DNA of 64,000 bases from Filimonas effusa (GTDB taxonomy: Bacteria > Bacteroidota > Bacteroidia > Chitinophagales > Chitinophagaceae): contig NZ_SDHZ01000002.1 in NCBI RefSeq assembly GCF_004118675.1, positions 1,054,001 to 1,118,000 on the forward strand, written 5' to 3'. How positions within the stretch are numbered: the first letter of the stretch is position 1; each line of letters begins with the position of its first letter. Position numbers and translations under genes: made by a program. Below the pieces are notes generated by a model. It saw nothing but the letters and a program-made list of their open reading frames with translations, had not been told where the DNA came from and ran no database searches. Shown here piece by piece: positions 45,801 through 53,932 of this stretch.

Positions 45801-48789
45801 CATTCAGCAGGTGCACACCATAACCGTAGGTAGTGCTGCCAGTAGCATCTATTACAAAGTTGTCGAAAATGAAATGAGTCGCATCCTGGAGCTTTATCAC
45901 TGCCCGCTGGCCGGAAGTTGCACCGGTTGGTTTTATGATGTTGCCATTACCTCTGAAAGTAATGGTATTGGTAGCGGATGCACCTTTTACTTTTCCAAAA
46001 ATGATCCTTTCTTCATAAGGCCCGCTGCCTGAAGCCACATCAAATACGATGGGCCCGGCTATACCACATTCCAATGCCCCGTAGGCTGCCGCAAAACTGG
46101 TAAAGTTAGTTGCACTGGCAGGCTGCGTTTTATTGATAGTATACGTTTGAGAAGGGAATGCCTGGAATACAGTTAACAATACTGCATTGGTATATGACAC
46201 TTGTGCTCCGCAGGTAACTTTTACCCTGTAATATTTTGTCTCTGTAGCGGCAAAACTAAACTCCGGGCTGGTGCTTACGCTTCCTGCCGGCTGGTAGGTG
46301 CCTGTTTCTGTTAAAGAGGATTCTAACTGATAGGTTTGTGAAGCTCCGGAAGTATTGCCTGTAATGGTAAGCAATACGGTAAGATCAACACAAATTGTCG
46401 ATTTGTTTAAAGCGGCCACGCCAGGCGTTGGCGGAGTGGCGCAGGGAGGTGTTGTAAACTCAAAGGCTCCCGGATCGGGCGTATTAGAACGTGCAAGCCC
46501 CGTGATATCGGTTGCCACAGACAGGTTTTCGCCTATGTTATCCAATGCCGGTTGCGTAGGTTTCATATTCCCTGTAGCGGCATTTTCGAATAAAGGATCT
46601 ACCGCCACCGAAGCAGCATCCTGCCCTGTTGCTGCCTGCCATTCGTTCAGGAACTGCGTATAGGTACCATTCATATAACCGAGGCTAACCCGGCCTATGC
46701 CAGCTGCGGCATAAAGATTGTTCCTGTTGCACTGAACTTCATGAAGATTATTTGCAAACCAGATGGCCGTTTTAATTCCGGGCCCGCCCCTTGTTACAGC
46801 AATATTATTATTCTTGAACACTACCCCCGCCCCACCCGACAGGTAAAAGCCGGTGTTGACGATATCTGCATCGCTTGCAGGCACAGGCCCGTCAAGCACA
46901 ATAGTGTTATGCTGGAAAAATACGTTATTGGTACTGTTGCTATAAATACCGTAAAGATTGGGTCCCCCGTTGATATTATAGATCAGGTTGTTTTCAACAA
47001 CGTTGGGGAAGGTGGATAAACCAGACGCCACATCGAAATAGATCCCATAAAAATTATTGAAGGCGTTTAATGTAGTACGCCCCTGGTACATGTTGGTGAT
47101 GGTATTTTTCGTAACAGATAATCTTGTATTGGTAGCATTAAAATAAATACCCGTAAGCGGGTTGCCCTGGTTGGTGCGGGTGGGCCGCGAAATGAAATTG
47201 CTATCGATGATAGTGTTGGAAGAAAGTGTAACACGAATGCCCGATACTCCAAAATCTATAATCCTGTTACGAAGCAGTTTATTAAACCTTGCAGCCGCTG
47301 TTGTACTGCCCGCAATGGTAATACCATAGGAGCCGCCTGTGATAGTTGAACCTTCCACAATATTGCCATCGCAGGAAGCATCTACTGCTGCAAATGGATT
47401 ATCTACCGTTCCACCTATAAAAACCCCTCCATACCCGTTATTCGTACCGGTAGTCCGTGAAGTAATGGTACAGTTCCTGATCGTATTTGAATCAGCATCG
47501 TTAACAAGCTGAAAACCTATGGCATAACTGCTTCCAGACGATGTAACTGCAAGGTTATTAAAGACGAAATAATCTGCACCATCAAGCTTAATGGTCGCCC
47601 TGTCGGCAGTTACCGTTTCCGAAAATGCAATTGAAGCGCCGGCATTACCATTAAAGGTAATAGTGTTCACTTCGGAAGTGCCGGCTACTCTATTGAGGAT
47701 AAGTCTTTCATTATAAACACCGGAACCAGCAGCAACATTAAAGACCACCGGCCCGTTGATGCCACACCTGATATGGTTGTAGGCATCGTTAAACGATTGG
47801 AAATTACCATTGCCTGCCGGCTGATTTTTATTGATAGTAAAGGTACCTGCTATCGGCTGGGGTATACCTACCCTTACATCGGCGGAAATTGCCGTTCCGC
47901 CGCTTGCACAGGTTAAAACAGCCCTGTAGTAAGTGGTGGCTGTTTGGGTAAAATCTCCTGCCGGAGCAGTAGCGCCTGCAATATTGGTCCAAACATTCCT
48001 GTCTGCAGAACTTTGCCATTGATAGCTTAGTGCGGAAGCCAGAGAGGCACCGTCTAATTTCAGATACACCGATTCGCCGCTGCATATTTCCGGCTTTGCA
48101 GCCACAGCAGTGCCACCGGTAAGGGTAGCAGCGGAACAGGCGGGCGCCGCTGCCCAGGAAAATGTAATGTTCGGACGATTGGCAGTTGTGCCTGTTTCTG
48201 GTTTATCGGTGGCATTACAAAGGCTGCCCTGGAAGTTTTCGGCAGTGGAATGAGAAGCGTTGAACGACAAACCAGTGGTCATTTCTACCAGGGTATTGGC
48301 CGTTGTTCCGCCCGCATCGGTATTGTCGGTACAAAGTTCAATAACGATATTATCGGTACCGTTCCAGAAAAAGGGGGTAGTAAAGGTAAAAGTGTTCGCT
48401 CCCATTACCGGCAGATAAGTGGCAGCGGTATACACAGGAAGGGTTCCGGGTTCCCAACTGGTACTGCGGAGAGACGACGCCGAAGTGGTTCCTATTTTAA
48501 AATTCAGATTATCGATAGGATCGGCAGGGTCAACATAGTTAAACCCTGTTACGGTGAACTTGATAGCGCTAATGGTACCAGCCATCATGCCTGCGGCATT
48601 TAATTCAGACGCCAGGTATAAATACTGCTGGCGCGAAGAACTTCTGGCATCCTGCATAGGGCATGGATATGCCCAGTCGGTGTTTGAAGTCGTCCCCGTT
48701 CCTATCTTAATATCTGTTTGCGCGTAAACAGACAGTGAACATAGAAAAGCTGCTGAAAGGGCTAAAATTAACCGGTAAAAATGTTGCAT
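39802..48789 (-). CDS. Giant multi-domain surface adhesin (2995 residues), T9SS cargo
   Basis: Start at 48789 chosen because MQHFYRLILALSAAFLCSLSVYAQ is a clean signal peptide; the frame opens at 48837. Parts: a beta-rich N-terminal domain (about 25-230); three modules (from about 310, 880 and 1450), each an Ig-like unit followed by a parallel beta-helix that begins like TFTINKNQPAGNGNFQSF and contains many N-rich turns; an IgGFc-binding-like region (from about 2090, KGTRFWVGFGQSYMGYS); a PKD domain (about 2650-2730); an Ig-like unit; a fibronectin III-like domain (about 2820-2900); and CHU_C (about 2906-2995, NAFTPNGDSRNDFF). Beta-helices often bind or cleave polysaccharide; no catalytic residues were identified. 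First gene of cassette B. Confidence 0.9.
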   Translation of the reverse strand: MQHFYRLILALSAAFLCSLSVYAQTDIKIGTGTTSNTDWAYPCPMQDARSSSRQQYLYLASELNAAGMMAGTISAIKFTVTGFNYVDPADPIDNLNFKIGTTSASSLRSTSWEPGTLPVYTAATYLPVMGANTFTFTTPFFWNGTDNIVIELCTDNTDAGGTTANTLVEMTTGLSFNASHSTAENFQGSLCNATDKPETGTTANRPNITFSWAAAPACSAATLTGGTAVAAKPEICSGESVYLKLDGASLASALSYQWQSSADRNVWTNIAGATAPAGDFTQTATTYYRAVLTCASGGTAISADVRVGIPQPIAGTFTINKNQPAGNGNFQSFNDAYNHIRCGINGPVVFNVAAGSGVYNERLILNRVAGTSEVNTITFNGNAGASIAFSETVTADRATIKLDGADYFVFNNLAVTSSGSSYAIGFQLVNDADSNTIRNCTITSRTTGTNNGYGGVFIGGTVDNPFAAVDASCDGNIVEGSTITGGSYGITIAGSTTAAARFNKLLRNRIIDFGVSGIRVTLSSNTIIDSNFISRPTRTNQGNPLTGIYFNATNTRLSVTKNTITNMYQGRTTLNAFNNFYGIYFDVASGLSTFPNVVENNLIYNINGGPNLYGIYSNSTNNVFFQHNTIVLDGPVPASDADIVNTGFYLSGGAGVVFKNNNIAVTRGGPGIKTAIWFANNLHEVQCNRNNLYAAAGIGRVSLGYMNGTYTQFLNEWQAATGQDAASVAVDPLFENAATGNMKPTQPALDNIGENLSVATDITGLARSNTPDPGAFEFTTPPCATPPTPGVAALNKSTICVDLTVLLTITGNTSGASQTYQLESSLTETGTYQPAGSVSTSPEFSFAATETKYYRVKVTCGAQVSYTNAVLLTVFQAFPSQTYTINKTQPASATNFTSFAAAYGALECGIAGPIVFDVASGSGPYEERIIFGKVKGASATNTITFRGNGNIIKPTGATSGQRAVIKLQDATHFIFDNFVIDATGSTTYGYGVHLLNADSNTVKNSTILSSTTSSSSTNFAGIVISNSHEDPIDEYTNQYYSDGNVFENNTIRGGYYGITLAGHQRYDANYDEFIHNNKVLGNKIEDFYQTGIYIVGTGETIIERNEISRPARTSVGGFNGLHFSGTNGSASVNANRIFTPFGGNPASTSTFNGLLLEYTGTDQMMNWPIVISNNLIHRIKSAGTQNGVSSEMGIAVKYYHNTISLDDASNQNAAATSGFRVSNANLATEIVNNMVSITRGGTGTKIGLNIVSGDVVPLSFVDYNNYYINGVSGNNHIGYRNANRTTLDEWKAILRVKEQHSTSINPIYADTATGNFSPTILPVDNTGTPVNISRDINGKARDASKPDIGAFEFTASSCISGVRAGDAVASPATGICMGAKITLNLDRATSSGSQTTVWQSAPTATGPWTTISEPLYTNEFVTRLARDHFFRAYITCMNVTDTSSVTGITTNGALPAGTYTIKKDGSGNYQSFNQAVSAMACGIEGAVTFVVSPGSYRERLLIKGIPGADAASRVTFKSATNAADVKLSELATSANNYVLMLDSASYITFDNITIEADDATVSRAVVLAGTSSYDSIINNVIVSGVATAANTNKVGIYAAPGNFKQIVIAGNTVRNGASAIYLEGSSLLKGEGLAVNGNTITQPYQYGIYTTYWNNAAVNDNVITLSGAGTTYGTYNRYHSGLLSVSGNKVTISNKSGIAYGLYIANSDIPNADNYTIQGNKVIAATSNTSSLYGMYISAVSYAGVVNNVIYLNTSSTTSYGLYNTNSRSARYYNNTVYNTSASGTNNYAGYFTDNGVPVELRYRVDVMNNVFANDGNGKALYINSYELFNSDYNLLYAKGSVLVQNGTSNPVATLQDWRALSGLDINSISTATKPALLTSQDLAPDVAAPDVWIMQGRGAHIFNNGQGINGVKRATLLKEGVPDLGAYEFTPTSQPPAAVPYPAVPAAGTRQYFMMATDTVAAVTWGNSVPTGITVRRFTGTVPPSIPAGKDYMYFYTEATPAAAGNYDFTMEQFYLKPWRGFVDDEERIRLGRTEQAGTWRVDAQSGVNTVANIISQPSVTFLDKFTGLTDPTVSYPVTDTLSRMDSATKGTRFWVGFGQSYMGYSVGVDEFVVVMGGADKDAKVTVRINGTSWSKTYDVPANTYMLSDPVPKTGVSGALLYTEGLSQRGISINSDVPINAFVRGDNMVGSPITGSTLLYPVASYGYEYYTMSYRQDNMFDENAYCWFYVIADHDNTKVQIVPSNPTVGGRKAGVPFEVVLNKGEVYQVLGAVITSDMSQDLSGSYVRSLSNSDGQCYPVAVFSGSGRSFIGCDAEYFSVLGGQYLIQQNMPTNAWGQEYLTAPASSKEDPSVPQTFVYRVMVKDPSTVVRVNGTPLANPVNNYYTFYSNTADVITGDKPIMVTQYMANSDYQCGLSGGGGEMFTVVAAKNGIKKAVFPRMERGIAGAANQVTLMVIIPTSGLASLKIDGSSSFSHTYAHQNKPGYSIVVKKWPAEDGISVVESDSLFTAVLYGMGGINSYGFHLGYTLPNRINSGLRNVYDSTGHFSAFNCVGTPFRHSVLLPSTTSRIVWQFSKVASLSPASDVVQTDPVADSTVIIDGEVFYQYTVKTPYTFSKEGTYIIPIEYKDDLIGNCSNTVQRLVTVKVVASPQAGIELSHSGCLNEEALFTPVVTTADGDAAEKYKWDLGDGSDVFTRQVAHLYNKAGDYVVKLQALTRAGCIAEASRNITIKDVANVRFATDTVKSCEKSTVTLAVLNPQPGAVYNWYSTETGGTAIHTGATYTLNDLAGIKDYYVEGVWNGCTSKPRTRITTQAWPLITAPVINVDTVGTNMFRISWLPVEHVTAYQVSIDGGNTWAAPSSGSSGLTHTVVALESGKAITIQVKAVDPNHCSDKESQVQVTTRPEQIFVPNAFTPNGDSRNDFFKIEGYLIQSMRLHIFNQWGQQIYESADLNGWDGKYKGEYQPSGVYIYVAEITLKDGSKTVKKGSVNLIR

Positions 48790-49022
48790 ATCTGTGTTGC
48801 TAGTTTTGGAATTAGTAGAACCTCTCCCCATGCACATACATGAAACAAATTCTCATATAAGCATGGTCTATAAGCGTGGATAAAATTATTAAGGGCCTTA
48901 CTGCCAGATGTAAGGCGAAAGGTTCAAATAAAAAAATGAATGTAAATGACTATTTTAGCACGTTCAAACGCGTATAAAACAGGAATACAGGGTGCAGCCG
49001 TAAATATTTAATTATATGGCAT

Positions 49023-51047
49023 ATGATGTGTGAGGAACTAACCAGGGCTAACGCGCTGATGAGGAGCTATCTGTGGGTATTGATATTGATACTGGCTACC
49101 GCGACTGTTTATGGGCAATCGGAAAAGCCAATACCCGATACCAACCAGGTAAAACACTACCTCAACCGTTCCAAAGCGGTCTTCAGCCGCTTAAGCGACA
49201 GCAGTTATTTTTACCTGAGCGAAGCGCTGCGGGGAAGTTATGGTAACCACTATAGCAAAGGCATCGTCAGCTCCCTTACCGAATTAGCTGCCTGGCATTA
49301 CGGCAGTAATGCCGACCTCGCCGTGAAATACGGTACAAGGGCTTTATATGAATTTATCAGCAGCGGTTTACCCAACTACCAGAATGTCCGTTACAGGATC
49401 TATAATATCCTGGCCAAATCGTATGAAGCCAAAGGCATGATCGATTCTTCGGCTTATTACTTTTATCTGATGAGTGAGGCAGTTGAATCCGGCGAAATTC
49501 CCGCCAAATCGTACTTCGCGCTTTCACTGTATACGCAATTGGCAATGTTCTGGCTTACCAGCAACTGGGATGTGAATGGCGGCTATATTGAACCCACACA
49601 ATACTTCATTGGTAAAGCAAAGATGGCCGACCAGGCTATGAGCGATACCATCACCGATTTATCCGGTATCAGCTATATGTTACAGGGCGGTTACTATAGC
49701 GCCGTCAAAAACTATGATTCCGCACTCTGGTACCAGATGAAATACCTCGAGATCCGCAAAAAGAACAAGGTAGAGAACATTACCTGGGATGCAGCAACCT
49801 ATCTCAACATCGCAGAGATCTACCTCGATAAGAACCAGCCCGAACTTGCGATTCCCTACATTCAAAAAGAACTGGCCCTGAAGCAGGCGCTGGCCAGCGC
49901 CACCAGGTACCTGGTATACGGTTATTTTTTCCTGGCCAGGGCTTATTATCAGCAAAAACTTTATGATAAAAGCATCACCACATTCGAAGATACCTGGCAG
50001 TTATTCAACAGAGACGAATTCCTTGATAAAGAAGTAGTAGAAGCCTATAAGATAGCAGCCGACGCTTATGAAGCCTCCGGCAAACTGCCTCAAGCGCTGC
50101 GTTATAAAAACACCTATATCCGGCTGCACGACAGCTTAACCAGGAAAGACAAACTGGATATGATGCACCGCCTGCAGATCAAACACCGGATCACAGAAAA
50201 AGACAAGGCGCTGGCAGAGCAAAAACTGGCTACGGCACAAGCCGAGAACAGGGTACGCGCCAAAAACCTATGGATAGCCATCATTTCATTCGTTGCCATT
50301 TTTGTATTTACCCTGTTTGTGGTTTGGCGAAGAAGCAGTATGCAACAACAACGTTTACAACAGGAAAAGATCAATAATTTCCAGCAACAAATGGAGATTG
50401 CAAATCTCAGTGCCGCCATTGCCGGAGAAGAAAGGGAACGATCGCGTATTGCCCGCGAACTGCACGATGGCATCGGCGGCCTAATGGCAGCATCGAAAAT
50501 GAATTTTGAGCTGGTCAGGAAAACTTATAGCCTCGACAATGAACATAATTTCAGGGATGGTATTTCTCTGCTGGAAGAAGCCGCTTCGGAACTGCGTAAA
50601 ACAGCGCACAATATGATGCCTGAAATATTGTTACAGGATGGTCTTGTTGTAGCTGTGGCTTATTTCTGTCATAAAGTGGGCAGCAACAGCACTACCGAAG
50701 TGCATTTCCAGACTTCCGGCGCCATAAGACCATTCCCTCCCCAATTCGAACTCGCAGTGTACCGCATTGTGCAGGAGCTGGTCCACAATATCCTCAAACA
50801 CGCCCAGGCCACACAGGCCATAGTACAGATGGGCTTCAGCGATACCATTTTTGATGTTACGGTAGAAGATAACGGCATCGGCATTCCGGCCGACATCATG
50901 GACCGCTCAAAAGGAATAGGATTGAAAAGTGTATTTGAACGGGTAAAAGCAATAGGCGGCAACCTGCAGATCCAGAACCTGCCGGAAGGTGGTACCAGCA
51001 TTTATTTTGAAGTAAGCCTGAAAAAGGAAAACTTTGCAGAAGTTTGA
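49023..51047 (+). CDS. TPR-containing sensor histidine kinase (NarL/LiaS-type)
   Basis: 674 residues from 49023; Met13 (49059) gives a better signal sequence (MRSYLWVLILILATATVYG) and may be the true start. The periplasmic half holds TPR repeats (about 60-400, with NIAEIYLDKNQPELAIPYIQ), then a coiled coil, one membrane helix (about 420-440), a HisKA_3 domain with the phospho-accepting histidine at about 481 (RELHDGIGGLMAAS), and a HATPase domain (ELVHNILKHAQA, VEDNGIGIP). The partner response regulator starts 17 bases after the stop. The ligand or target is unknown. The gene diverges from the giant adhesin operon, which is a candidate target. Confidence 0.93.
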   Translation: MMCEELTRANALMRSYLWVLILILATATVYGQSEKPIPDTNQVKHYLNRSKAVFSRLSDSSYFYLSEALRGSYGNHYSKGIVSSLTELAAWHYGSNADLAVKYGTRALYEFISSGLPNYQNVRYRIYNILAKSYEAKGMIDSSAYYFYLMSEAVESGEIPAKSYFALSLYTQLAMFWLTSNWDVNGGYIEPTQYFIGKAKMADQAMSDTITDLSGISYMLQGGYYSAVKNYDSALWYQMKYLEIRKKNKVENITWDAATYLNIAEIYLDKNQPELAIPYIQKELALKQALASATRYLVYGYFFLARAYYQQKLYDKSITTFEDTWQLFNRDEFLDKEVVEAYKIAADAYEASGKLPQALRYKNTYIRLHDSLTRKDKLDMMHRLQIKHRITEKDKALAEQKLATAQAENRVRAKNLWIAIISFVAIFVFTLFVVWRRSSMQQQRLQQEKINNFQQQMEIANLSAAIAGEERERSRIARELHDGIGGLMAASKMNFELVRKTYSLDNEHNFRDGISLLEEAASELRKTAHNMMPEILLQDGLVVAVAYFCHKVGSNSTTEVHFQTSGAIRPFPPQFELAVYRIVQELVHNILKHAQATQAIVQMGFSDTIFDVTVEDNGIGIPADIMDRSKGIGLKSVFERVKAIGGNLQIQNLPEGGTSIYFEVSLKKENFAEV

Positions 51048-51064
51048 CCAAAACCAGCAGCATT

Positions 51065-51685
51065 ATGATCAAGGTAAGCATGGCCGATGACCATCAGATT
51101 GTCCTCAACGGGCTTGAAAAGATGCTCTCCGGCTTTCCCGAAATTGAAATCACAGGTACTTATACCAACGGCGACCTGTTGCTCGAAAGCCTGGTTACCA
51201 GTAGACCCGATGTATTGCTGCTCGACATACAAATGCCCGGTAAAAACGGTATTGAACTCGCCGGCATCATTACCCGTAAATATCCTTCCGTAAAGATCAT
51301 AGCACTTACAAACGTTGATATCCTCGTACAGGTGAAAAAAATGCTGAAGCAGGGCTCTATGGGGTATATCATGAAAGATGTAGGCCCCGATATCCTCTTC
51401 AAAGCCATCTGCACTGTATACCAGGACGAACAGTTCATCGACGAACGCCTCAAAAAACAGCTGCTGAGTAATTTTTCGGCCGCCCCCTCCGATAAACTTA
51501 TCACCCGACGTGAAAAAGAAATATTACAGTTGATCACGGAAGAATATACCAATCCCGAGATAGCGGCCAAACTGCATATCAGTCCGCATACAGTCGAAAA
51601 CCATCGTAACCACCTGTTACAAAAGCTGGGCGTAAAAAACACGGCCGGACTGGTAAAAGCAGCTATTGAACAGGGACTTGTATAG
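51065..51685 (+). CDS. NarL/LuxR-family response regulator
   Basis: 206 residues from the ATG at 51065 (the frame also has a TTG at 51044 overlapping the kinase stop). Receiver domain 1-120: acidic pocket D8, D9, phospho-acceptor D54 in LLLDIQMPGKNG, conserved Thr in IIALTN and Lys in GYIMKDVG. C-terminal LuxR-type helix-turn-helix (about 143-203): LITRREKEILQLITEEYTNP, then IAAKLHISPHTVENHRNHLL. It is the output partner of the kinase encoded immediately upstream. Transcription of the pair probably starts before the kinase; no promoter was identified. Confidence 0.95.
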   Translation: MIKVSMADDHQIVLNGLEKMLSGFPEIEITGTYTNGDLLLESLVTSRPDVLLLDIQMPGKNGIELAGIITRKYPSVKIIALTNVDILVQVKKMLKQGSMGYIMKDVGPDILFKAICTVYQDEQFIDERLKKQLLSNFSAAPSDKLITRREKEILQLITEEYTNPEIAAKLHISPHTVENHRNHLLQKLGVKNTAGLVKAAIEQGLV

Positions 51686-51791
51686 GCTTATTCCCCTGCT
51701 GGCCTGCATTTCCTGCCTTGTCTGCTCTATGAAACCGGTAGAAAGTTGTATATTCCCGCTTTAGTTTATTTACTAGCATCATTTTGATGAG

Positions 51792-52382
51792 ATGGCACGT
51801 ATTAAAACAGACAAAGATGTTACCCGGCGGGAGGTAATCACGAAAGCTGCCGCAAGCCTGTTCCGCGAAAAGGGGTATAAGGCCGCCAGCATGCGCGATC
51901 TCGCAGTAAAAGTAGGCGTTGAAGCCGCCAGCCTTTATAACCATATCCGTTCCAAAACAGAGCTCCTTCACGATATCTGCTTCAATATCGCCAATTTATA
52001 TTGGGAGCATATGGGCCAGGTCGATAATTCAGGTATGACCGCCAGCGAAAAAGTAGAAAAACTGCTGCGCTTCCAGATCCACCAGATGATCGACAACTAC
52101 GAAGAGGTTTATGTAAGTGACAGGGAATGGCGCCATTTGGCCGAACCTTACCTGAGTAACTATAAAAACCAGCGCCGTACGTATCGCAAACGATTTGCCT
52201 CCATCATCGAAAAAGGTATTGAACAAGGCGAATTCAAACCCATCGACGCCCCCACAGCAGTGCTGATCATGCTTCACGCAGTGAATGGTATCGACTCATG
52301 GCACCGTTCAAAAGACAAGATCACCGCTGAAGCGCTCGAAGAAAATATGATCACCATAATGATCGAGGGGTTGAGAAAATAG
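51792..52382 (+). CDS. TetR/AcrR-family transcriptional regulator
   Basis: 196 residues. An N-terminal TetR DNA-binding domain (about 10-60) reads VITKAAASLFREKGYKAASM then RDLAVKVGVEAASLYNHIRS, with the standard helix-turn-helix; the remaining helical part (70-195) is a ligand/dimer domain. TetR proteins usually repress genes near their own. The nearest gene on the same strand is the PaaE-like reductase, 212 bases away, with a perfect palindrome between them. In phenylacetate-degrading bacteria a TetR-type PaaR does this job with phenylacetyl-CoA as inducer; that role is only an inference here. Confidence 0.9.
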   Translation: MARIKTDKDVTRREVITKAAASLFREKGYKAASMRDLAVKVGVEAASLYNHIRSKTELLHDICFNIANLYWEHMGQVDNSGMTASEKVEKLLRFQIHQMIDNYEEVYVSDREWRHLAEPYLSNYKNQRRTYRKRFASIIEKGIEQGEFKPIDAPTAVLIMLHAVNGIDSWHRSKDKITAEALEENMITIMIEGLRK

Positions 52383-52476
52383 AGTTCCAGGCTTATTGGT
52401 AGCCCTGTTTTTCGATTGTACTTGTCTCCGGTCTTGCCGTTTTCATCTCTTATTAGTTTCCCGAAACGGTTTTGAA

Positions 52477-52488
52477 CGCCTTAAGGCG
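52477..52488. promoter_or_regulatory. Perfect 12-bp palindrome, candidate TetR operator
   Basis: CGCCTTAAGGCG is a perfect inverted repeat about 95 bases after the tetR stop and about 105 before the paaE start. A symmetric site suits a TetR dimer, although typical TetR operators are somewhat longer. Confidence 0.4.
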
Positions 52489-52594
52489 AAGGATGCATGA
52501 AAACTCAGTGAACATTTTACTGAACAGGGAATTGTATGCCTTAGACCCGGCAATTGTCGCTGAATAGCCATACTTTTACTACCAATTGTTAGCC

Positions 52595-53665
52595 ATGCAT
52601 TTTGAAAAGCTTTCTATAAAAGACGTACGCCAGGAAACAACTGATTGTGTATCGGTGGCATTTAATATCCCCGAACACTTACAGGAACAGTTCAGGTATA
52701 AACAGGGCCAGTATTTAACCCTTCGCACCGTTATTGGTGATGCCGAAGTGCGCCGCTCCTATTCCCTTTGCAGTTCTCCATTAGAGCAGGAATGGCGGGT
52801 TGCCATTAAAAAAACACCCGGCGGTGTATTTTCCAGCTTTGCCAATGAACGGCTGAAAGCCGGGGATACGCTGGAAGTGGCCCCTCCCGAAGGTCGCTTT
52901 TTCACAGAACTGGTTGCCACGCAAAGCAGGCAATACGTTGCCATCGCAGCCGGCAGCGGTATCACTCCCATTCTTTCGATCATCAAAACCATTCTTCAAA
53001 CAGAACCGCATAGCTCCGTTACACTTGTTTACGGCAACCGCAACCGCCATTCCATCATCTTCCGCGAAGAACTGGAAGCGTTGAAGAATAAACACATGCA
53101 TCGCTTTCGCCTCGTTCATATCTTAAGCCGCGAAATGATGGACGCCAGTATCAATACCGGCCGTATTGATACCGAAAAGTGCAATACGCTTTTCACCCGT
53201 ATGCTCACACTCCGTGCCGATGCCTTCTTCATCTGCGGTCCGGAAGAAATGACGCTTTGTGTGCGTGACTTTCTCCTCGGAAAAGGCATCGACCGTAAAA
53301 AAATTCATGTAGAACTGTTCACCGCCGGGGCAGCAGGCAAACCCAAAGCAACAGCAACACAACAGGCGGCTGACCAGGGCCCCACCAGCGAAATCAGTAT
53401 TAAACTCGATGGCTCGGTATTCAATTTCAACCTGCCTTACGATAGCGAAAGCATTCTTGATGCCGCCATGCGCCACGGCGCCGATCTCCCCTTCAGCTGT
53501 AAAGGAGGTGTTTGCTGCACCTGCCGCGCCAAAGTAATAGAAGGAGAAGTGGATATGGAAATCAACTACGCCCTGGAACCCGAAGAGGTTGAACAGGGAT
53601 TCGTTTTAACATGCCAGTCCCACCCCCGCAGCGAAAAAGTAGTGATAGATTTTGATGTAAAATAG
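52595..53665 (+). CDS. paaE: PaaE-like ferredoxin-NADP reductase (phenylacetyl-CoA epoxidase reductase type)
   Basis: 356 residues from the ATG at 52595 (frame opens at a TTG at 52586). An FAD-binding domain (about 1-100, YKQGQYLTLRT and RRSYSLCSSP), an NAD(P)-binding domain (about 105-230, AAGSGITPILSIIKT, FFICGPEEM), and a C-terminal plant-type 2Fe-2S domain with C302, C307, C310 and C340 (FSCKGGVCCTCRAKV, LTCQSHP). This order and the motif match PaaE, which delivers electrons to the PaaABCD epoxidase. The other paa genes are not adjacent, so it may serve another oxygenase; a general ring-hydroxylating reductase is the alternative. Confidence 0.82.
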   Translation: MHFEKLSIKDVRQETTDCVSVAFNIPEHLQEQFRYKQGQYLTLRTVIGDAEVRRSYSLCSSPLEQEWRVAIKKTPGGVFSSFANERLKAGDTLEVAPPEGRFFTELVATQSRQYVAIAAGSGITPILSIIKTILQTEPHSSVTLVYGNRNRHSIIFREELEALKNKHMHRFRLVHILSREMMDASINTGRIDTEKCNTLFTRMLTLRADAFFICGPEEMTLCVRDFLLGKGIDRKKIHVELFTAGAAGKPKATATQQAADQGPTSEISIKLDGSVFNFNLPYDSESILDAAMRHGADLPFSCKGGVCCTCRAKVIEGEVDMEINYALEPEEVEQGFVLTCQSHPRSEKVVIDFDVK

Positions 53666-53748
53666 AAGGAACGGCAGACGCCCGATGAAGAATAGCAGGC
53701 ATTGGATAATAGCCGTTAGCATAATAGCCTGGGCGAGGTTGCAGGGGA

Positions 53749-53814
53749 GCAAGTGCGATGCAAGTGCGATACAAGTGCGATCTATGTCCGATATATGTCC
53801 GATATATGTGCGGT
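53749..53814 (+). repeat. Six tandem 11-bp repeats
   Basis: Units in order: GCAAGTGCGAT, GCAAGTGCGAT, ACAAGTGCGAT, CTATGTCCGAT, ATATGTCCGAT, ATATGTGCGGT. The first three and next two form two closely related subfamilies sharing the end CGAT, which indicates local expansion. It lies about 85 bases downstream of paaE. Confidence 0.85.
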
Positions 53815-53905
53815 TAAGGGATACTTATGATTGCCCAAGCCGGTGGGGTTCATTTCCCCCGGGAAATCAGTGAAAACGGGCACTCTTTCCGGGACCAGGC
53901 ACAAA

Positions 53906-53932
53906 AGCGGCTGTATCTGCGATACAGCCGCT
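53906..53932 (-). terminator. Terminator hairpin after rng
   Basis: Perfect 12-bp stem AGCGGCTGTATC / GATACAGCCGCT with a TGC loop. On the minus strand it is followed by TTTTG, on the plus strand by CAAAAA, so it suits rng, about 100 bases past its stop. Confidence 0.7.

Noticed and set aside
48895-48916. Hairpin GCCTTAC/GTAAGGC between the giant adhesin and the histidine kinase
   Set aside because: Seven-pair stem without a T tract and in a divergent region where no terminator is needed; too weak to call.
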